Origin: Chloroflexota bacterium
GTDB taxonomy: Bacteria; Chloroflexota; Anaerolineae; Anaerolineales; Villigracilaceae
Direction: 5' to 3'
Assembly: GCA_013388855.1 (NCBI GenBank)
Contig: JACAEM010000023.1
Coordinates: 186,001 to 250,000, forward strand
Length of the DNA stretch: 64,000 nucleotides
In this document: piece after piece, positions 1-9,581 of the stretch
How positions within the stretch are numbered: the first letter of the stretch is position 1
How the letters are laid out: every line of letters begins with the position of its first letter
Program-made: the position numbers and the translations under genes
The notes under the pieces: model-generated
Seen by the model: the letters and a program-made list of their open reading frames with translations, nothing else
Told to the model about the DNA's origin: nothing
The model's database searches: none

Positions 1-524
1 TCCGCAAACTTGTCGCCCCGGTCATCACTTTTTCGAAACAAAATACCCTTTACGATCTCCAGACTGGAGAAGGTGGTCTGCTCTCCGGTGGTGAAATCGT
101 AATCTTCCGGGTTGCCACCGGGACGATGACGCATGGAAAGTACATGATTTCCGTGCAGGTCGAGGAATTCCACCGCTTCCAGTCGATCATTGGCAACGAT
201 ACCCAGGGTCAGGGATCGCAGAGTATTGGGATCCTTTGCGAGAACGGAATCCGACACTCCCTGCAAATTCGCCAGCAGCCGCAACGTCTCCAACAACTGT
301 GTCTCATAACTCACCATCAATTCGGACGATATTTTCCCCGCTTCATAGAGTTGCTTGTTGAAACGCTCCTCGATGTTCTCGATGACCAGTTGGGTTGTCA
401 GGTACGCCGCCGCCACAGCCAGCACCAACGATAAAAGCAAATACGGCAGGGTGATTTTGACCCGTATTGGCACGCGCACACGAACCGACGGTTGCAGAGA
501 AGAGTCGTGGTCTAGAGTGGTCAT
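1..524 (-). CDS. Membrane sensor protein, N-terminal part (cut by window edge)
   Basis: An open minus-strand frame runs from an ATG at 524 to the left edge without a stop, giving 174 residues. After a short basic cytoplasmic N-terminus there is one hydrophobic helix (about residues 26-48), then an extracytoplasmic region beginning with helical sequence, as in sensor histidine kinases, diguanylate cyclases or adenylate cyclases with a periplasmic sensing domain. The output domain lies outside the window, so the class cannot be fixed. A GTG two codons upstream (position 530) is an alternative start. It is divergent from the ABC ATPase gene. Confidence 0.7.
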   Translation of the reverse strand, partial: MTTLDHDSSLQPSVRVRVPIRVKITLPYLLLSLVLAVAAAYLTTQLVIENIEERFNKQLYEAGKISSELMVSYETQLLETLRLLANLQGVSDSVLAKDPNTLRSLTLGIVANDRLEAVEFLDLHGNHVLSMRHRPGGNPEDYDFTTGEQTTFSSLEIVKGILFRKSDDRGDKFA

Positions 525-637
525 GTTCACTGAGATCGGAAAAAACCCGATGGTCAAGTATATTCCATTATGAGCAATCGCCCACCTGTCAGCTTGGTAA
601 GATAACGGTATTGTAATTTGACGTGTTAAAATGAGAC

Positions 638-1654
638 ATGCCCTCCATCGAAGTTATCAACCTCCAAAAAACCTTTCAAACCAAGCGAAAAGCCGCCGGG
701 CTGGGCGGTTCGATGCACTCACTCTTCAAACCGGAGTACAGTTCCGTCGAAGCGGTGCGCAAACTCACGTTCCAGATGGATGCGGGCGAACTGCTCGGCT
801 TCATCGGTCCCAACGGCGCGGGCAAATCCACCACCATCAAAATGCTCACCGGCATCCTGCATCCCACCAGCGGCGAGGCAAAAGTTCTCGGCTTCACCCC
901 GTGGAAGGAACGGCAGAAACTTGCCTATCACATCGGCACGGTCTTCGGTCAGCGCCCGCAGTTGTGGTACCACCTTCCCGCCGTGGACACGTTTGTCCTA
1001 TTCGGGAAGATCTTCGAGATGGAAGAGCGCGATACAAAGATGCGCATCGGGCAACTCGCCGAAGCCTTCGAGATCCAGGATTTGCTGGAGATTCCCGTGC
1101 GGAAGCTGTCACTCGGGCAACGGATGCGCTGCGAAGTCGCCGCCTCGCTCCTCCACCGCCCGAAGCTGATCCTGCTCGATGAGCCGTCCATCGGTCTGGA
1201 CGTGGTTGCCAAACAACACATCCGGGATGCGATTCGTGAAATGGCGCGGCTCGAAAATGTGGGGGTCCTGCTCACCTCCCACGACGCAGGCGACCTGGAA
1301 GCCCTGTGCAAACGCGTCATCGTCGTTAACCACGGGCAGATCGTGTATGAAGATAAGGTCTCGAACCTGAAGCGCAAGTTTCTGACATCGAAACTGGTCG
1401 AGGTGCGTTATGCGGACGAAGTGTCGAAAGATTTCTTCATGGCAGGTGTCGAGATTTTGAAAGTGGGTCATTACGGCGTCAAACTTCGCTTCGACACGCG
1501 CAAGACACCTGTCGAAAAAGTGCTTTCCCACGTGACCGACGCGGGCAGTGTAGTCGATATCACCATCTCCGATCCGCCGCTCGAAGAGGTCATCGCGAAA
1601 ATTTATCAGACGCAGGATTCGCCAAAAATAAGCCAACAGGAACCAATACAATGA
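638..1654 (+). CDS. ABC transporter ATP-binding protein (ABC-2 export type)
   Basis: A 338-residue ATPase energising an ABC-2-type exporter at the inner face of the membrane. Visible motifs are Walker A GPNGAGKS (residues 57-64), signature LSLGQ (157-161), Walker B LILLDE (177-182) and a TSHD switch-histidine region. The long N-terminal insertion before the A-loop region and the roughly 100-residue C-terminal extension are typical of the COG4586 subgroup. That subgroup is normally followed by two permease genes. Here no permease follows: the stop overlaps the ATG of oligopeptidase B by four bases (ATGA), implying translational coupling to an unrelated enzyme. No Shine-Dalgarno is seen. A TAAAAT hexamer ends five bases before the ATG, so the message may be leaderless or nearly so. 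Confidence 0.9.
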   Translation: MPSIEVINLQKTFQTKRKAAGLGGSMHSLFKPEYSSVEAVRKLTFQMDAGELLGFIGPNGAGKSTTIKMLTGILHPTSGEAKVLGFTPWKERQKLAYHIGTVFGQRPQLWYHLPAVDTFVLFGKIFEMEERDTKMRIGQLAEAFEIQDLLEIPVRKLSLGQRMRCEVAASLLHRPKLILLDEPSIGLDVVAKQHIRDAIREMARLENVGVLLTSHDAGDLEALCKRVIVVNHGQIVYEDKVSNLKRKFLTSKLVEVRYADEVSKDFFMAGVEILKVGHYGVKLRFDTRKTPVEKVLSHVTDAGSVVDITISDPPLEEVIAKIYQTQDSPKISQQEPIQ

Positions 1655-3711
1655 ATTCATCCCCCGCCGCCCTTAGACGCCCGCACGCCATCACCCAGCA
1701 CGGTCAGACACGCATCGACAAGTATTACTGGATGAGGAACCGCGAAGACCCCGAGGTGATGAAATACCTGCGCGCCGAATCGGATTACCTTGAGAAGATG
1801 ATGCAGCACACAAAACCGTTGCAGGAACAGCTATTTTCCGAGATGAAGGGGCGTATCAAGGAAACGGATTCAACCGTCCCTGAGAGAAGAGGCGATTATT
1901 TTTATTACGAGCGCACCGAGGAGGGCAGGCAATATCCCATCTTCTGCCGCAAAAAGGATCTGGCAGAAAGTCCTGAAGAGGTCATACTCGATCAGAACGC
2001 GCTGGCAGAGGGAAAATCCTTTTGCAGTGTCGGTGCGGTTTCGGTCAGCCCCGATGGGGCTAAATTAGCATATTCGCTTGATCTTGGCGGCAGGGAAATC
2101 TATACGATTCATATCAAGGACCTGACAACCGGGGCGCTGTATCCCGAATCCATCGAGAATGCCCTCGGGAGCGCCTACGAACATGGTGGCGTGGAATGGG
2201 CAAATGACAACGAAACAATCTTTTACGTCACGCTCGATGAGGCGCAACGGCCGAACAAATTATTCCGTCACAAGCTTGGCACGGACCCGAAAGAGGATGT
2301 ACTTGTCTTTCACGAAACCGATGAATCATTTTTCCTGTTCGTGATGAAGACGCGCGATAACGCGTATATCACGACCTATCATCTCAGCACGACGATGCGG
2401 GAGATGCGCTTTATCTCCGCAGACGCTCCCGATGGCGCACTGCGCGTCATCCAACCGCGCGCAAAAGAGTTGGAATACATCGCAGAGCACCACAAGGGGC
2501 AGTTTTTCATCGTCAATAACGACAAAGCCAAGAACTTTAAATTGAGCGTGGCGACGGTCGAGCAGCCTGGCAGGGAAAATTGGAAGGACATCATCCCTCA
2601 TCGACCTGATGTACTGGTGGAACATGTCGATACATTCGAGGATTTCATCGTTGTCACAGAACGCAAAGGCGGACTTATCCACTTCCGCATCAGCGCGCCG
2701 GACGGGACGAGCGACATAAGATATGTCCACTTCCCTGAACCAGCCTACAGCGTCCATCTGGCGGGCAACCATGAATTCAAGACCGATCGATTGCGGCTGA
2801 ACTATTCTTCCCTTGTCACGCCCAACTCGGTCATCGACTACCATGTGGGCACTGGTGAATGGGAAGTCAAAAAAGAAGACGAGATTCCCAGCGGCTACGA
2901 CAAAACGAACTATACCCTCGAACGTATCCATGCCACTGCGCCGGATGGGACTCAAGTCCCCATGTCCATCGTGTATAAAAAAGATTTGAAGAGGGACGGA
3001 AACAATCCCGCCTTACTGTACGGATATGGCTCCTATGGTGCGACTATTGACGCGTTCTTCACCTCCACCCGCCTCAGCCTCCTGGACCGTGGGTTTGTGT
3101 TCGCCATCGGACACATTCGCGGCGGCTCGGACATGGGACGCGAATGGTACGAAAACGGCAGGGTGCTGAACAAGAAAAACTCCTTCACCGATTTCATCGC
3201 CTGCGCCGAGCATCTCATCGGGACAGGATACACGTCGAAGGATAAACTCGCCATTCAGGGCGCTTCTGCAGGCGGTCTGCTTGTCGGTGCGTGCGTGACC
3301 ATGCGCCCAGACCTGTTCAAAGCAGTGATCTGCAAAGTCCCGTTCGTGGACGTGGTCACGACCATGAGCGACCCGACCATCCCGCTGACCACGCTCGAAT
3401 ACGATCAATGGGGCAACCCGGAGAACAAGGAATACTTCGATTACATGATGTCGTATTCCCCCTACGATAACATCCGCGCCACCGACTATCCGCACATGCT
3501 AATCACAACGGGACTCAATGATCCGCGCGTGGCTTACTGGGAGCCCGCCAAGTTCACGGCGAAACTGCGTGAGATGAAAACAGACAACAACCTGATCGTC
3601 CTCTACACCAACTACGACTCCGGTCACGCGGGCGCCAGCGGACGGTATGACTTCCTCAGAGAGATCGCCCTCGATTATGCCTTCCTGATCGATAAGTTGA
3701 CGCAAAGTTGA
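1651..3711 (+). CDS. ptrB: Oligopeptidase B (prolyl oligopeptidase family S9A)
   Basis: A cytoplasmic serine peptidase of 686 residues that cleaves short peptides after basic residues, by family. The N-terminal half is the seven-bladed propeller that filters substrates. The C-terminal alpha/beta-hydrolase domain carries the triad: Ser539 in GASAGG, Asp624 in GLNDPR and His659 in SGHAG. Length and motifs fit full-length PtrB (about 680-700 residues). Specificity for Arg/Lys rather than Pro is inferred from overall resemblance to PtrB. The start codon overlaps the stop of the preceding ABC ATPase, so the two are probably co-translated. No terminator is obvious before the palindromic repeat that follows. 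Confidence 0.92.
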   Translation: MNSSPAALRRPHAITQHGQTRIDKYYWMRNREDPEVMKYLRAESDYLEKMMQHTKPLQEQLFSEMKGRIKETDSTVPERRGDYFYYERTEEGRQYPIFCRKKDLAESPEEVILDQNALAEGKSFCSVGAVSVSPDGAKLAYSLDLGGREIYTIHIKDLTTGALYPESIENALGSAYEHGGVEWANDNETIFYVTLDEAQRPNKLFRHKLGTDPKEDVLVFHETDESFFLFVMKTRDNAYITTYHLSTTMREMRFISADAPDGALRVIQPRAKELEYIAEHHKGQFFIVNNDKAKNFKLSVATVEQPGRENWKDIIPHRPDVLVEHVDTFEDFIVVTERKGGLIHFRISAPDGTSDIRYVHFPEPAYSVHLAGNHEFKTDRLRLNYSSLVTPNSVIDYHVGTGEWEVKKEDEIPSGYDKTNYTLERIHATAPDGTQVPMSIVYKKDLKRDGNNPALLYGYGSYGATIDAFFTSTRLSLLDRGFVFAIGHIRGGSDMGREWYENGRVLNKKNSFTDFIACAEHLIGTGYTSKDKLAIQGASAGGLLVGACVTMRPDLFKAVICKVPFVDVVTTMSDPTIPLTTLEYDQWGNPENKEYFDYMMSYSPYDNIRATDYPHMLITTGLNDPRVAYWEPAKFTAKLREMKTDNNLIVLYTNYDSGHAGASGRYDFLREIALDYAFLIDKLTQS

Positions 3712-3716
3712 CCCCG

Positions 3717-3829
3717 TCATTGCGAGGTGCGAACGACAGTGAGCGACGAAGCAATCTTATAAATGAAAATAGGATGCTTCGCCTTCGCCGTCAACGAACG
3801 GCGGCTCCGCTCAGGACGGCTCGCAATGA
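3717..3829. repeat. Imperfect palindromic intergenic repeat (REP/MITE-like)
   Basis: About 113 bp bounded by inverted ends TCATTGCGAG and CTCGCAATGA. The interior is rich in short complementary blocks such as GAAGCAATC and GATGCTTCGCC. No frame is preserved across it. The form resembles dispersed REP or MITE elements found between genes, but only one copy is in this window, so dispersal is inferred. Confidence 0.6.
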
Positions 3830-3887
3830 TGGAAACAGGTATATAATCCGACATATCTTATCCGTATTTTACAAGTGAGGTAATACG

Positions 3888-4142
3888 ATGGATCGATATC
3901 TGGTTGAATCACCCCATGAGGCAGACGATTGTGACGCCGTCATCAAGGAAATCCATGCTGCCGGCTATCTTCATCACTTCGAATGGGGCTGCCACGATGG
4001 CGAACATTGTGGCTGGGCGATCATCGAAACGGACAACCGCGAACATGCCAAACAGATCGTCCCTTGGCAGTTACGGGACAAGGCACGTATCGTAAAACTG
4101 GAAAAGTTTGGTCCCCAAAACCAGATCCATGTGAACGAATAA
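3888..4142 (+). CDS. Small conserved hypothetical protein
   Basis: An 84-residue soluble, acidic and His-rich protein with no signal peptide. The pattern of a beta-strand start (MDRYLVESPH), a helix with acidic residues, then GWAIIET and a C-terminal helix/strand suggests a small ferredoxin-like alpha/beta-barrel fold. I cannot assign a function. A GAGGT Shine-Dalgarno lies seven bases upstream of the ATG and a TATAAT at about 3843-3848 gives a plausible promoter. A strong terminator follows immediately, so it is probably monocistronic. Confidence 0.75.
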   Translation: MDRYLVESPHEADDCDAVIKEIHAAGYLHHFEWGCHDGEHCGWAIIETDNREHAKQIVPWQLRDKARIVKLEKFGPQNQIHVNE

Positions 4143-4157
4143 GATACTACCGAATCG

Positions 4158-4187
4158 AAAACGGCACCGTGAAAAGTGCCGTTTTTG
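4158..4187 (+). terminator. Rho-independent terminator
   Basis: Ten-pair stem AAAACGGCAC / GTGCCGTTTT with an eight-base loop, running into a T-rich tail. It closes the small gene that ends at 4142. Confidence 0.85.
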
Positions 4188-4294
4188 TCTCCTGTTTTCC
4201 GGGGTAACATCCACAATCCCTGACGGGATCATCCATAATTCCTCCACAATGGATTGATATTCTTGGAAAAATTCTTCCAAGGAGAAATCGATCC

Positions 4295-5254
4295 ATGAAA
4301 GCTGTTGTTTTTCACTCATATGGAATGGATGTCCTGAAAATCGAGGAGGTGGAAAAGCCCACCCCAAAAGAGAATGAAGTCCTGGTCAAAGTCTGTGCCA
4401 CCTCCGTGAATCCCGCAGAGTGGTATGGTATGTCTGGCATGTTCCTTGCCCGCCTCGGCAACGGACTATTCAAGCCCAAGGACAATCGTCTCGGTGCCGA
4501 TTTCGCAGGGATCGTTGAAGCTGTCGGCAGGGATGTCACCGATTTCAAACCAGGCGATGAAGTCTTCGGCGGGCGCAGCGGGGCATACACTGAGTATGTC
4601 TGTGTGCAAAAGGGAATCGCCCGTAAGCCCGCCAACATCACCTTCGAGCAGGCAGGGTCAGTCGCCATTGCAGGGCTTACAGCACTGCAGGGTCTGCGCG
4701 ATCATGGAAACCTCCAGCCGGGGCAAAAGGTATTGATCAACGGCGCTTCCGGCGGCGTGGGTACATTCGCCGTGCAGATCGCCAAAGCGCTCGGCGCAGA
4801 AGTCACCGCCGTGTGCAGCACCAAAAACGTGGAAATGGTCCGCTCTCTCGGTGCGGATCTTGTTATTGACTACACCAAAGAAGATTTCACCCGTACCCGT
4901 CAACGCTACGATCTCTTCCTCGATGTCGCGGGAAGCAGGTCATGGATCGAATGCAGGCGCATACTCACACCAAAGGCAACCGTAGTCATCATTGGTGGAC
5001 CAAAAGGAAAGGTCATCGGTCCACTCAAACACATCATCCCAATGCGCCTTTTCTCCATGCGAGCAAGCCAGAAAGTGGTGTTCTTCATTGCCAATTTCAA
5101 CCGGGAAGACATGGAGGTCATGCGTAAGCTCATGGAGTCAGGAAAGGTCAAACCGGTCATTGATCGGATCTATCCTCTGAACCAGATCAACGAAGCCATG
5201 TCTTATCTGGGAACCGGTCACGCCAAGGCGAAGATCGCTGTTACCATACAATGA
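4295..5254 (+). CDS. Zinc-free MDR family NAD(P)-dependent oxidoreductase (quinone reductase-like)
   Basis: A 319-residue medium-chain dehydrogenase/reductase. The N-terminal GroES-like domain lacks the catalytic and structural zinc ligands. The Rossmann domain carries GASGGVG (about residues 150-156), the NADPH-binding motif of zeta-crystallin-like quinone oxidoreductases, followed by a helix ending in ALGAEVTAV. A quinone or enone reductase role is known for the family; the substrate here is unknown. AAGGAG lies ten bases before the ATG. Only 39 bp separate it from the next gene, but that gene appears to have its own leaderless promoter. Confidence 0.88.
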   Translation: MKAVVFHSYGMDVLKIEEVEKPTPKENEVLVKVCATSVNPAEWYGMSGMFLARLGNGLFKPKDNRLGADFAGIVEAVGRDVTDFKPGDEVFGGRSGAYTEYVCVQKGIARKPANITFEQAGSVAIAGLTALQGLRDHGNLQPGQKVLINGASGGVGTFAVQIAKALGAEVTAVCSTKNVEMVRSLGADLVIDYTKEDFTRTRQRYDLFLDVAGSRSWIECRRILTPKATVVIIGGPKGKVIGPLKHIIPMRLFSMRASQKVVFFIANFNREDMEVMRKLMESGKVKPVIDRIYPLNQINEAMSYLGTGHAKAKIAVTIQ

Positions 5255-5281
5255 CCACTCCCCACTCACCATTTTCTACTT

Positions 5282-5287
5282 TATACT
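5282..5287 (+). promoter_or_regulatory. -10 element of a leaderless promoter
   Basis: TATACT ends six bases before the ATG of the response regulator and there is no Shine-Dalgarno, so transcription would start at or next to the initiation codon. Confidence 0.5.
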
Positions 5288-5293
5288 CACTCC

Positions 5294-5974
5294 ATGCCTC
5301 AGCTTATCCTTGTTGTCGACGATGAACCCAAGGTTGCCCGTCTCGCCCGCGACTACCTAGAGAAGAATGGATTCCGCGTCCTGACCGCAGGTGATGGTCA
5401 ATCTGCACTGGCTGTTGCCCGGCGCGAAAAACCGGATCTCGTCATCCTTGACCTGATGCTCCCGCACATCGACGGGCAGGAAGTCTGCCGCATCCTGCGC
5501 CGCGAAAGCGACGTGCCCATCATCATGCTCACCGCCCTCTCCGAGGAGATCGACCAGGTCACCGGGCTCGAGATTGGCGCGGACGATTACATCATCAAAC
5601 CGTTCTCGCCACGCGCGCTGATGGCACGTGTCCGTGCTCTGCTGCGACGGACACGCGGCGAAGTCAAAGCACCAAGCGTAATCCGCGTGGGTACACTGAA
5701 AATTGACACGAACAAATACTTTGCTACTCTCAACGGCGATCCGATCAAGCTGACCCCAAACGAATTCAAATTGCTCTATCTTCTCGCCAGCCATCCCGGT
5801 CAGACCCTCACGCGCGAACAGCTTCTGGATGACCTGCACGGAGCCGCCTCCAGTATGGATCGCAGCGTCGACTCGCACATCAAGAACCTGCGCAAGAAGC
5901 TTGAATCCGCCTCGGGCGAGTCCATGATCGAGACGGTGTATGGGATCGGTTATCGTTTCATGGAAAGAAACTGA
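5294..5974 (+). CDS. OmpR-family response regulator
   Basis: A 226-residue transcription factor. The receiver domain (about 1-120) has the acidic pair DD at 9-10, phospho-acceptor Asp53 in ILDLMLPH, a switch Thr in MLTAL and Lys in IIKPFS. The C-terminal winged helix (about 130-226) has the usual LTPNEFKLL and YGIGYRF landmarks. It is phosphorylated by the histidine kinase encoded nine bases downstream and would regulate promoters of unknown genes, possibly neighbouring envelope functions. Confidence 0.95.
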   Translation: MPQLILVVDDEPKVARLARDYLEKNGFRVLTAGDGQSALAVARREKPDLVILDLMLPHIDGQEVCRILRRESDVPIIMLTALSEEIDQVTGLEIGADDYIIKPFSPRALMARVRALLRRTRGEVKAPSVIRVGTLKIDTNKYFATLNGDPIKLTPNEFKLLYLLASHPGQTLTREQLLDDLHGAASSMDRSVDSHIKNLRKKLESASGESMIETVYGIGYRFMERN

Positions 5975-5983
5975 TCGTCCCTT

Positions 5984-7033
5984 ATGACCAACGACTCTCC
6001 TCAACAAGAACGCAGCGAGAGGCGCTACTTTCCCTGCGCCATTTTATTCATCGGTGCCCTGCTGCTTTTCATCGGGGGTACCGCCGCCTTTCTGTATTGG
6101 ATCTTCTCGGAATATTCCGGGGTCAGAAATATATGGCTGCTTGCCTGCGGCGCGCCTATCGTGGTGGTTGTGCTCCTGATCTTCACCATCTACACCTTGT
6201 ACTCCCGTTATGGCAGACCATTACGACAGATCCTCAGCGCCATCGATTCCGTTGCCGAGGGAAATCTCACCGTCCGCGTGCCAGATGACAATTCGCCGCA
6301 GTTCGGCGAGTTGATCAAACGTTTCAACAAAATGGTCGGCGACCTGGAACGCTCCGAACAACAGCGCCGCAATCTCACCGCCGATGTCGCCCACGAACTT
6401 CGCACCCCGCTCCACATCATTCAGGGCAATCTCGAAGGCATCGTGGATGGCGTCTATCAGCCGACATCCGAGCATATTAATGCCACCCTGGATGAGACCC
6501 GCCTGCTCACCCGCCTCGTGAACGATTTGCAGACTCTCTCCCTTGCCGAGACGGGACAACTTCTGCTTCATCCCACCCGCTTCCTGCTCGCCGACCTGAT
6601 ACAGGATCTCGCTTCGAGTTTTTCTACCCAAGCCGCATCTCAGGGCATTGACCTGCAAACGAACGTTTCAAATTCGCACCAGGAACTCAACGCCGACTAT
6701 GACCGGCTTAATCAGGTTCTGTCCAACCTTATATCAAACGCCCTGCGTCACACACCACAGGGTGGCACAATTTCTATCGAAACGGGAGCAACCTCAGGCG
6801 TAGGCAGAAGCGTGAGGATCATGGTCAAAGACACCGGCGCGGGAATCGCATCCGAAGATCTACCCTTCATCTTCGACCGCTTCTGGCGCGGTGACAGGTC
6901 GCGTTCTGAACGCAATCACAGCGGACTGGGGCTGGCGATTGCTAAACAACTCGTCCTCGCTCACGGCGGGATCATCGAAGTACAAAGCGAAGGAGTACCC
7001 GGCAAAGGAACAGCATTCACGATCGAACTGTAA
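5984..7033 (+). CDS. Sensor histidine kinase (BaeS/ResE type)
   Basis: A 349-residue membrane kinase. Transmembrane helices lie at about 17-42 and 50-73 with only a very short extracytoplasmic loop, so the signal is probably sensed in the membrane or by a partner. A HAMP domain (about 73-125) precedes the dimerisation/phospho-acceptor helix with His137 in AHELRTPLH. The ATPase domain shows the N box (NLISNALRH), G1 DTGAGI, and G2 GLGLAI. It forms a two-gene operon with the OmpR-type regulator and ends at a bidirectional terminator shared with citrate synthase. Confidence 0.95.
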   Translation: MTNDSPQQERSERRYFPCAILFIGALLLFIGGTAAFLYWIFSEYSGVRNIWLLACGAPIVVVVLLIFTIYTLYSRYGRPLRQILSAIDSVAEGNLTVRVPDDNSPQFGELIKRFNKMVGDLERSEQQRRNLTADVAHELRTPLHIIQGNLEGIVDGVYQPTSEHINATLDETRLLTRLVNDLQTLSLAETGQLLLHPTRFLLADLIQDLASSFSTQAASQGIDLQTNVSNSHQELNADYDRLNQVLSNLISNALRHTPQGGTISIETGATSGVGRSVRIMVKDTGAGIASEDLPFIFDRFWRGDRSRSERNHSGLGLAIAKQLVLAHGGIIEVQSEGVPGKGTAFTIEL

Positions 7034-7061
7034 TGCAGCATAAATATCATGTTATAAAAAA

Positions 7062-7093
7062 CCGGAGCCTTTCGGCTCCGGAATTTTCTTTTT
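7062..7093. terminator. Bidirectional terminator
   Basis: Eight-pair stem CCGGAGCC / GGCTCCGG with a four-base loop. A-rich sequence lies on the left and T-rich on the right, placed between convergent genes, so it can serve the kinase gene (+) and the citrate synthase gene (-). Confidence 0.88.
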
Positions 7094-8417
7094 ATGAAGC
7101 AGGCGCTGGCTGCGCTGCTTTTGCCACCACATCTTCGAGCATCTTCGTGGTCAGTGACTTCGGGCGTTCGATGGGCCAGCCGAGGGCGCGCGCCCAAACA
7201 TAGTTGGCGGTCACCCCAAGGGCACGACCGATACCGAACAGCACGGTATAAAAGTCAAATTCGCGCACACCGTAGTAATATTGCAACGTGCCGCTGATGG
7301 CATCGACGTTCGGTGCGGGATTCTTCGCTTTGCCCTGTTCCTTTAATACCTGAGGTACCACATCAAAGACCATATCTGCCAGACGGACGAGGTCGTCGTC
7401 GGGGAAGCGCTTCTTGGCAAATTCCATCTGTGCCATGTAACGCGGGTCGGGCACGCGCAGAACGGCATGTCCGTAACCGGGGATGACATGTCCACTGTTG
7501 AGCGTATCCCACGAGAATTTATAGAGTTCGTCGCGGGTCGGGACGCCGCCGAACTTGTTCTTGACATCGATCAACCAGCCAAGGCACTCTTGGTTGGCGA
7601 GTCCATGCAGCGGACCGGCAAGACCGTTCAACGCCGCGGAGAAGGACAGGTACGGGTCGGAGAGCGCTGAGCCGACGAGGTGCATGGTATGCGCCGAAAC
7701 ATTTCCCGACTCGTGATCGCTGTGCAGAATAAAGTACAGGCGGGCAAGTTCAGCATAACCCTTCTTATCTGCAACCTTCATCATACGCGCAAAGTTCATG
7801 CCGTAATCCTGCTTGGGATTGTATTTCGGCTTCTTGTTCTCACCAAAATACTTCATGCGGTAAATATACGCGGCAATGACAGGTAGTTTCGCAGTCAGGT
7901 TGAGGCTGTCTTCGAGCGCCGCCTCCCAGTACACATCCTTTTTCATCTCATGATACTTATGCGCAAAGACCGAGCTGTTCTGCAGTGCCAGCACGGCCTG
8001 CGAAAAGAGCGTCATCGGGTGAGTCTCTTTCGGCATGGATTTGAGCATCTTGAAGACGTAATCGGGCACTTCGGCGCGCTTTGCCCATTCGGCTTCCACT
8101 TCCAGCGCCTGTTCCCTGGTCGGCACTTCGCCGATCATGAGCAGGTAATACAAACCTCCCACCAACGGCATCTTGCCGCCGCGGGCCTTCGGCAGCTTCT
8201 TGAGCAATTCGGGGATTGGCAGACCACGGAAGATGATACCGTGCGCCGGGTCCACAAACGAGACATCGGTCAGTAACGACTTGATATCGCGCATACCGCC
8301 GACGATCTGCCCCACCGTGACATGATCGACAACGACATCCGCGTGTTCCTTGGCAAGGGACCTCATTCGGTCGCGCCAGGAGGGTAATTGAGCAGCGATC
8401 TTTTCATGCAGGATCAT
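7092..8417 (-). CDS. gltA: Citrate synthase, eukaryotic (mitochondrial)-like type I
   Basis: Condenses acetyl-CoA and oxaloacetate to citrate at the entry of the TCA cycle. The 441-residue protein carries the catalytic regions GPLHGLANQ (His), PGYGHAVLR (His) and NVDAISG (Asp). Long stretches such as NVSAHTMHLVGSALSDPY and GKAKNPAPNVDA closely track mitochondrial citrate synthase rather than the shorter bacterial GltA/CitZ. The N-terminus begins with enzyme-like helices and has no targeting sequence. An AAGGAG sits nine bases before the ATG. The neighbouring malate dehydrogenase supplies oxaloacetate; the 92-bp gap between the two contains no clear terminator, so co-transcription is possible. 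Confidence 0.93.
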   Translation of the reverse strand: MILHEKIAAQLPSWRDRMRSLAKEHADVVVDHVTVGQIVGGMRDIKSLLTDVSFVDPAHGIIFRGLPIPELLKKLPKARGGKMPLVGGLYYLLMIGEVPTREQALEVEAEWAKRAEVPDYVFKMLKSMPKETHPMTLFSQAVLALQNSSVFAHKYHEMKKDVYWEAALEDSLNLTAKLPVIAAYIYRMKYFGENKKPKYNPKQDYGMNFARMMKVADKKGYAELARLYFILHSDHESGNVSAHTMHLVGSALSDPYLSFSAALNGLAGPLHGLANQECLGWLIDVKNKFGGVPTRDELYKFSWDTLNSGHVIPGYGHAVLRVPDPRYMAQMEFAKKRFPDDDLVRLADMVFDVVPQVLKEQGKAKNPAPNVDAISGTLQYYYGVREFDFYTVLFGIGRALGVTANYVWARALGWPIERPKSLTTKMLEDVVAKAAQPAPAS

Positions 8418-8509
8418 GGGAATCTCTCCTTTTTGGATTCAAAGTCAAAAGTTGAAGGTCGAACGCCCGGTTTAACCTGCGATCTTCGACCTTTCACCTC
8501 AGACTATCG

Positions 8510-9472
<963 letters not shown>

Positions 9473-9530
9473 TTATCCGAAATAAAGACCGGAAGTAAGT
9501 ACTTTTTGTCACTTTTTTACATGATTCGAC

Positions 9531-9563
9531 AAAAAAACGGGACTTCCGGCACTGGAAGTCCCG
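9531..9563 (-). terminator. Rho-independent terminator of trxB
   Basis: Read on the minus strand, a ten-pair stem CGGGACTTCC / GGAAGTCCCG is followed by seven T residues, just after the stop of the thioredoxin reductase gene. Confidence 0.9.
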
Positions 9564-9581
9564 TTCGATTCCTGCTGCGTC

